Assembly (NCBI RefSeq): GCF_040054535.1
Contig: NC_090787.1
Span: 14,267,001 to 14,331,000 of the forward strand
Source: Antennarius striatus
Taxonomy: Eukaryota; Chordata; Actinopteri; Lophiiformes; Antennariidae
Direction of reading: 5' to 3'
DNA length: 64,000 nt
In this document: positions 48,662-64,000 of the stretch, piece by piece
How positions within the stretch are numbered: position 1 is the first letter of the stretch
Layout of the letters: each line of letters starts with the position of its first letter
Made by a program: the position numbers and the translations under genes
Notes under the pieces: generated by a model
The model's input: the letters and a program-made list of their open reading frames with translations, nothing else
Databases searched by the model: none
Told to the model about the DNA's origin: nothing

Positions 48662-49876
48662 GGGGGTTGTTAGGGTTTAGGTCATCTAAGTTATTGTAAA
48701 GAATCATCAAAACTGCTTGCGGTGATTGTAGTTCTGGAATGAAATGATCTCACCTCTCATGCCATAGTAGGAAAACCTCTCGCAGAACTCATTCACAACG
48801 ATGAAGAAGATGCTGAGTGGGTAACCAAACACCACACTGCTCTGATGGATTAATGGCAGGGCAGAGGAGAAACGTAATTTTTTGAAAATGTATTTTTCTT
48901 TTGTATACTATATTGATCCCCAAAGGGAAATTAGTTAGTTGCACACTCTGGGTCACGCTGTTAGTTCTTAGTCATGTATATTTAGTGTGTACAGGCCCTG
49001 TAACACACACACAGGGGTCTGAACGCATGCAGTGTGGGGGCAGTCGAGTGACGAGCAGACAAGGCGCTATCCCCTTTACAAGTTGCCCTATTGAGCAACT
49101 TGTAAAGGGGATAGCACCTTTCTCAAGGGCGACTCAGCAGTGCTCAGGAGGTGAGCTGACACCTCCCACTGTCAGCTCACACTCCGAGGTGGCTGGGCGG
49201 GAGCAGGAATGGAACCCCCGATCTTTGGAACATTGGACGACCCACTCTACCGCTGAGTCACTGCCGCCCCAACATCATGAAACGAACGGTAATTTATCAT
49301 TCTTGATTGTTGCATTCCTTATGAAACAATATTGTTAACCTATTCTTTACTATTTTTCATTTTTTGCTATCTAGATACTTCATCCTGCAGTTAAGAAGAC
49401 TGAACAAAATGTTCATTCCTTTCAAACAGCACATTTGTGATATTGTACATACAGTATTATTAGAAATTGTTTATACAGTACCATATAAACCTGCTTTTTC
49501 TCCAGGTAATACAATTATTGTAGTTTATAATTATATCAGTTCTGCTTACTTTAATTAATACGTACCTTTCCCCTTCCCCTGGTTTGATTTGGGTCTTTGA
49601 TTTCTGCACATAAAATGAAACTAGATTAGCTAACCAGCTCTTTCTCACATTTAGAGAACATGAGGTCCTTACAAGCTGCATACTTGTGAATTTATATTCA
49701 GAGCCATTTTAAATATCAGCTACGACTGAAACAGGTTTTCCATAAAAATAAAACAAAAAAATAGTAAATAATAAATCTGCATCTTAAAACTCTGTAATGT
49801 CTACCATGCTGGATTTTGAAAGAACTCATAAATCACACAGACACAAACAGAAATACAGTACGGACTTACCTGTCAT
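42825..49876 (-). CDS. slc15a1: Oligopeptide transporter PEPT1 (SLC15A1), complete
   Basis: There are 23 coding exons (minus): 49870-49876, 49566-49603, 48754-48841, 48437-48578, 48079-48198, 47838-47937, 47150-47240, 46972-47055, 46789-46871, 46606-46692, 46421-46510, 46302-46346, 46184-46216, 46013-46101, 45439-45520, 45236-45355, 44994-45134, 44862-44908, 44528-44629, 44321-44432, 43556-43693, 43168-43275 and 42825-43040. They sum to 2163 nt, or 720 aa (human 708). PEPT1 is the proton-coupled di/tripeptide transporter of the intestinal brush border. Visible features are the ExxER proton motif (E33-F-C-E36-R37), essential His (H67, human H57) in SIYHTF, PTR2 signatures [15 protein letters not shown] and [11 protein letters not shown], the extracellular domain between TM9 and TM10, and C-terminal helices ([16 protein letters not shown]). 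Exon 1 holds only ATGACAG. The start follows from phase: the acceptor at 48,842 (CCATCAG) makes MTEIKDPNQ... read through in frame. The acceptor of coding exon 4 is a CA repeat. Confidence 0.94.
43331..43470. repeat. Dispersed repeat fragment (ATTCATTC...CCGCCGTAG type)
   Basis: An (ATTC)n head is followed by ACCCGCTTCTTCTGCCGTAG and CTCAGCCGACTGAGGGCG. A shorter relative occurs at 57,897-57,950 (TATTCATTCATTCATC... TTCTTCCGCCGTCG). It lies in a slc15a1 intron and is non-coding. The family is not named. Confidence 0.55.
48579..48675 (-). promoter_or_regulatory. slc15a1: slc15a1 coding exon 4 acceptor formed by a (CA)40 tract
   Basis: On the minus strand an uninterrupted (CA)40 (plus-strand GT 48,581-48,660) runs straight into the acceptor CAG before exon base 48,578. 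There is no conventional polypyrimidine tract. The best branch-site match upstream of the repeat is CCCTAAC (minus; plus 48,669-48,675), putting its branch A about 91 nt from the AG. The acceptor is fixed by phase: ...YYGMR at the end of exon 3 joins AVLVLYF here, as in other PEPT1 proteins. Confidence 0.85.
48581..48660. repeat. (GT)40 microsatellite at a slc15a1 splice acceptor
   Basis: Eighty bases of perfect GT repeat, the longest pure tract in the window. It lies two bases from slc15a1 coding exon 4. Confidence 0.97.
48901..49270 (-). mobile_element. tRNA-derived SINE, copy 3, with extra palindrome
   Basis: Reverse orientation in slc15a1 intron 2. The LINE-like tail is at its low-coordinate end (TTGATCCCCAAAGGGAAATT) and the tRNA-like head at the high end (CTCTACCGCTGAGTCACTGC). 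It contains a perfect 21-bp inverted repeat (49,066-49,086 and 49,095-49,115) that the other two copies lack. Confidence 0.8.
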
Positions 49877-49924
49877 GTTTTGAGTTGACTTGTGCACTTT
49901 CTATTGCAGTCTGGTGCTCATTTG

Positions 49925-50235
49925 GATAGACAAAACAGAGAGCAGTTAATTATCCAACCTTAAGTGTTACTTCACTGAGACATGGGGGAGTGTCCCTGTA
50001 ATAAATAAACTCATTAGCTCTTGATCTGTCTTCCACAATGCTGACTGTACTGTTTTTATGACGGGTGAGAACATAAGATATAACACATGGGGAGTCATCT
50101 ATATTCAGCACCTGCTTCATAAAAGGTATTAACTCCCATGATCACCACAATTTTCAGGGCGTAAGCGCATAAATAAACTCCATAAATGCAGACATGAAAC
50201 AAAAGCTCGAGTCCAAGTGAAGGGAAATGAGTTAT
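49925..50235 (-). promoter_or_regulatory. slc15a1: Short dock9-slc15a1 spacer with three CDX-like sites
   Basis: CATAAA motifs occur at 50,118-50,123, 50,168-50,173 and 50,181-50,186, matching the core of CDX-family binding sites. CDX2 is established as a driver of intestinal PEPT1 expression in mammals. The spacer lies between the inferred dock9 poly(A) signal and the slc15a1 first exon, so it is the likely slc15a1 promoter. The transcription start is not visible, and the sites are short enough to arise by chance. Confidence 0.35.
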
Positions 50236-50241
50236 TTTATT
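50236..50241 (-). terminator. dock9: Candidate polyadenylation signal (AATAAA on minus), dock9
   Basis: TTTATT on the plus strand lies about 920 bp beyond the dock9 stop codon. It would make a compact 3' UTR ending about 0.36 kb from the slc15a1 start codon. Confidence 0.4.
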
Positions 50242-51159
50242 TAAAAGAAAAGCATTAAGAACAATCTGTTACAGCAGAACAGTAACTTTGCGTTAAATAA
50301 AACAGCTTCTCAAATATAAAACAATTTCAATAAACACTAGAACGGTAAAAGCTTCATATAACTTCCACAGTAGGTATAGTGTCTGTTTTCACTCTCCCTT
50401 TTGCCGGAAGGTGAACATCATCTTTACAGTGTATGAGCCACACACAGCATGATAATTTGCAAATATTGCACCCTTTTTTTTCTATGAACAGTAATAAACA
50501 ACTTGGGATATACTTTGCTTGCAGTGGCTTTAAATATGTAGAAAAGACTCCCATTCTACATGAAATAAGGTCAAAAGCTAACATGAGTCACAAGAGGCTC
50601 TTTTGCATTTTTGTAGAAATATAACGTCATGTACAAGAGGATGCGTGACAATGAATGCAGCATATGTTGTTCATGAAGACATCAATACAGTGGTTTATAA
50701 AAGTGGAATACTGTACATATAAAAAAACACAGTGTGGAGCATTAATAAAATACACAAAAATGGGCTTTTGGTGGTGCGGTGGGTGTGATGTAATGACATG
50801 CATATTAAGGATCAATACAGGAATGTTTCCATAGAAACCATTACTCAATCTTTTCAGGTAGAAACAGGCTGAAGCAGACAGTATACGTCTTGTCTCACAG
50901 CAGGAACAAAGCTGTCGTTTCTCCAGCTCCAGTATCAGGCTTCACCTTAGGAATTTCATTTGGCCACATCCAACAGTTACCATGCCTTGTGTGTACATTA
51001 AATAAGTCCAGTGCCTTGGTCATAGATGACGGAGAAAGGGAGTCAGAGCTGTCTGTGCTTTGGTAAGTTTCCCTTTAAGCTGAGTGAAGTTTGAGGTTCA
51101 GAAGTAGTATCTCTGGCGTGCCCCCAGACCGCTGAATTCACGGCTAACCCAGGCAACTA
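50242..51159 (-). other. dock9: dock9 3' UTR
   Basis: No open frame of note lies between the dock9 stop and the candidate poly(A) signal. Confidence 0.45.

Positions 51160-64000
<12,841 letters not shown>

Noticed and set aside
48511-48699. 62-codon plus ORF through the (GT)40 tract
   Set aside because: It translates a dinucleotide repeat (CVCVCV...) antisense to slc15a1.
48754-48836. slc15a1 exon 3 starting at the nearer acceptor GCAG (48,836)
   Set aside because: With that acceptor the ATG in exon 1 goes out of frame with the PEPT1 core. The acceptor 5 nt upstream restores it.

Overview
This is a vertebrate nuclear window, almost certainly from a teleost fish and probably a compact percomorph-type genome. 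Every coding segment is split by GT-AG introns. The deduced proteins align end to end with vertebrate families. Introns are mostly 80-1500 bp, and there are tRNA-derived SINEs, a TA-flanked MITE and long (GT)n tracts. I called the genes by translating exon by exon, checking that phases join at each GT-AG boundary, and comparing with vertebrate protein families from memory; no database was used.

Region 1 (1-29,100) corresponds to the human 2q33.3 neighbourhood. It holds adam23 (minus strand, first four coding exons only, running off the left edge), cmklr2/gpr1 (plus; chemerin-receptor-type GPCR with an uninterrupted coding exon), ndufs1 (plus; 18 coding exons, 731 aa complex I 75-kDa subunit) and ino80d (plus; 9 coding exons, 1009 aa INO80 chromatin remodeller subunit with a long 3' UTR). 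Order and orientation match human, but eef1b2 and zdbf2 are not present between their usual neighbours.

Region 2 (29,600-64,000) corresponds to human 13q32.3. It holds stk24/MST3 (minus; 11 coding exons, 433 aa), slc15a1/PEPT1 (minus; 23 coding exons, 720 aa) and dock9 (minus; the last 25 coding exons, 983 residues including the whole DHR-2 GEF domain, running off the right edge). The two blocks meet tail to tail: the 3' ends of ino80d and stk24 are about 0.5 kb apart.

The genes do not form one pathway. The window is a conserved-synteny segment of housekeeping and signalling genes. The most notable local features are: (a) the 3' splice site of slc15a1 coding exon 4, whose usual polypyrimidine tract is replaced by a pure (CA)40 microsatellite; (b) a 90-codon polyglutamine-containing open frame in the adam23 leader, in frame with the main start and separated from it by one stop and one codon; (c) a candidate 6-nt microexon plus a 30-nt cassette in dock9; (d) a short dock9-slc15a1 spacer carrying three CDX-like sites; and (e) a SINE copy that has gained a perfect 21-bp palindrome. 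I saw no CRISPR array, prokaryotic operon, complete autonomous transposon or viral gene.
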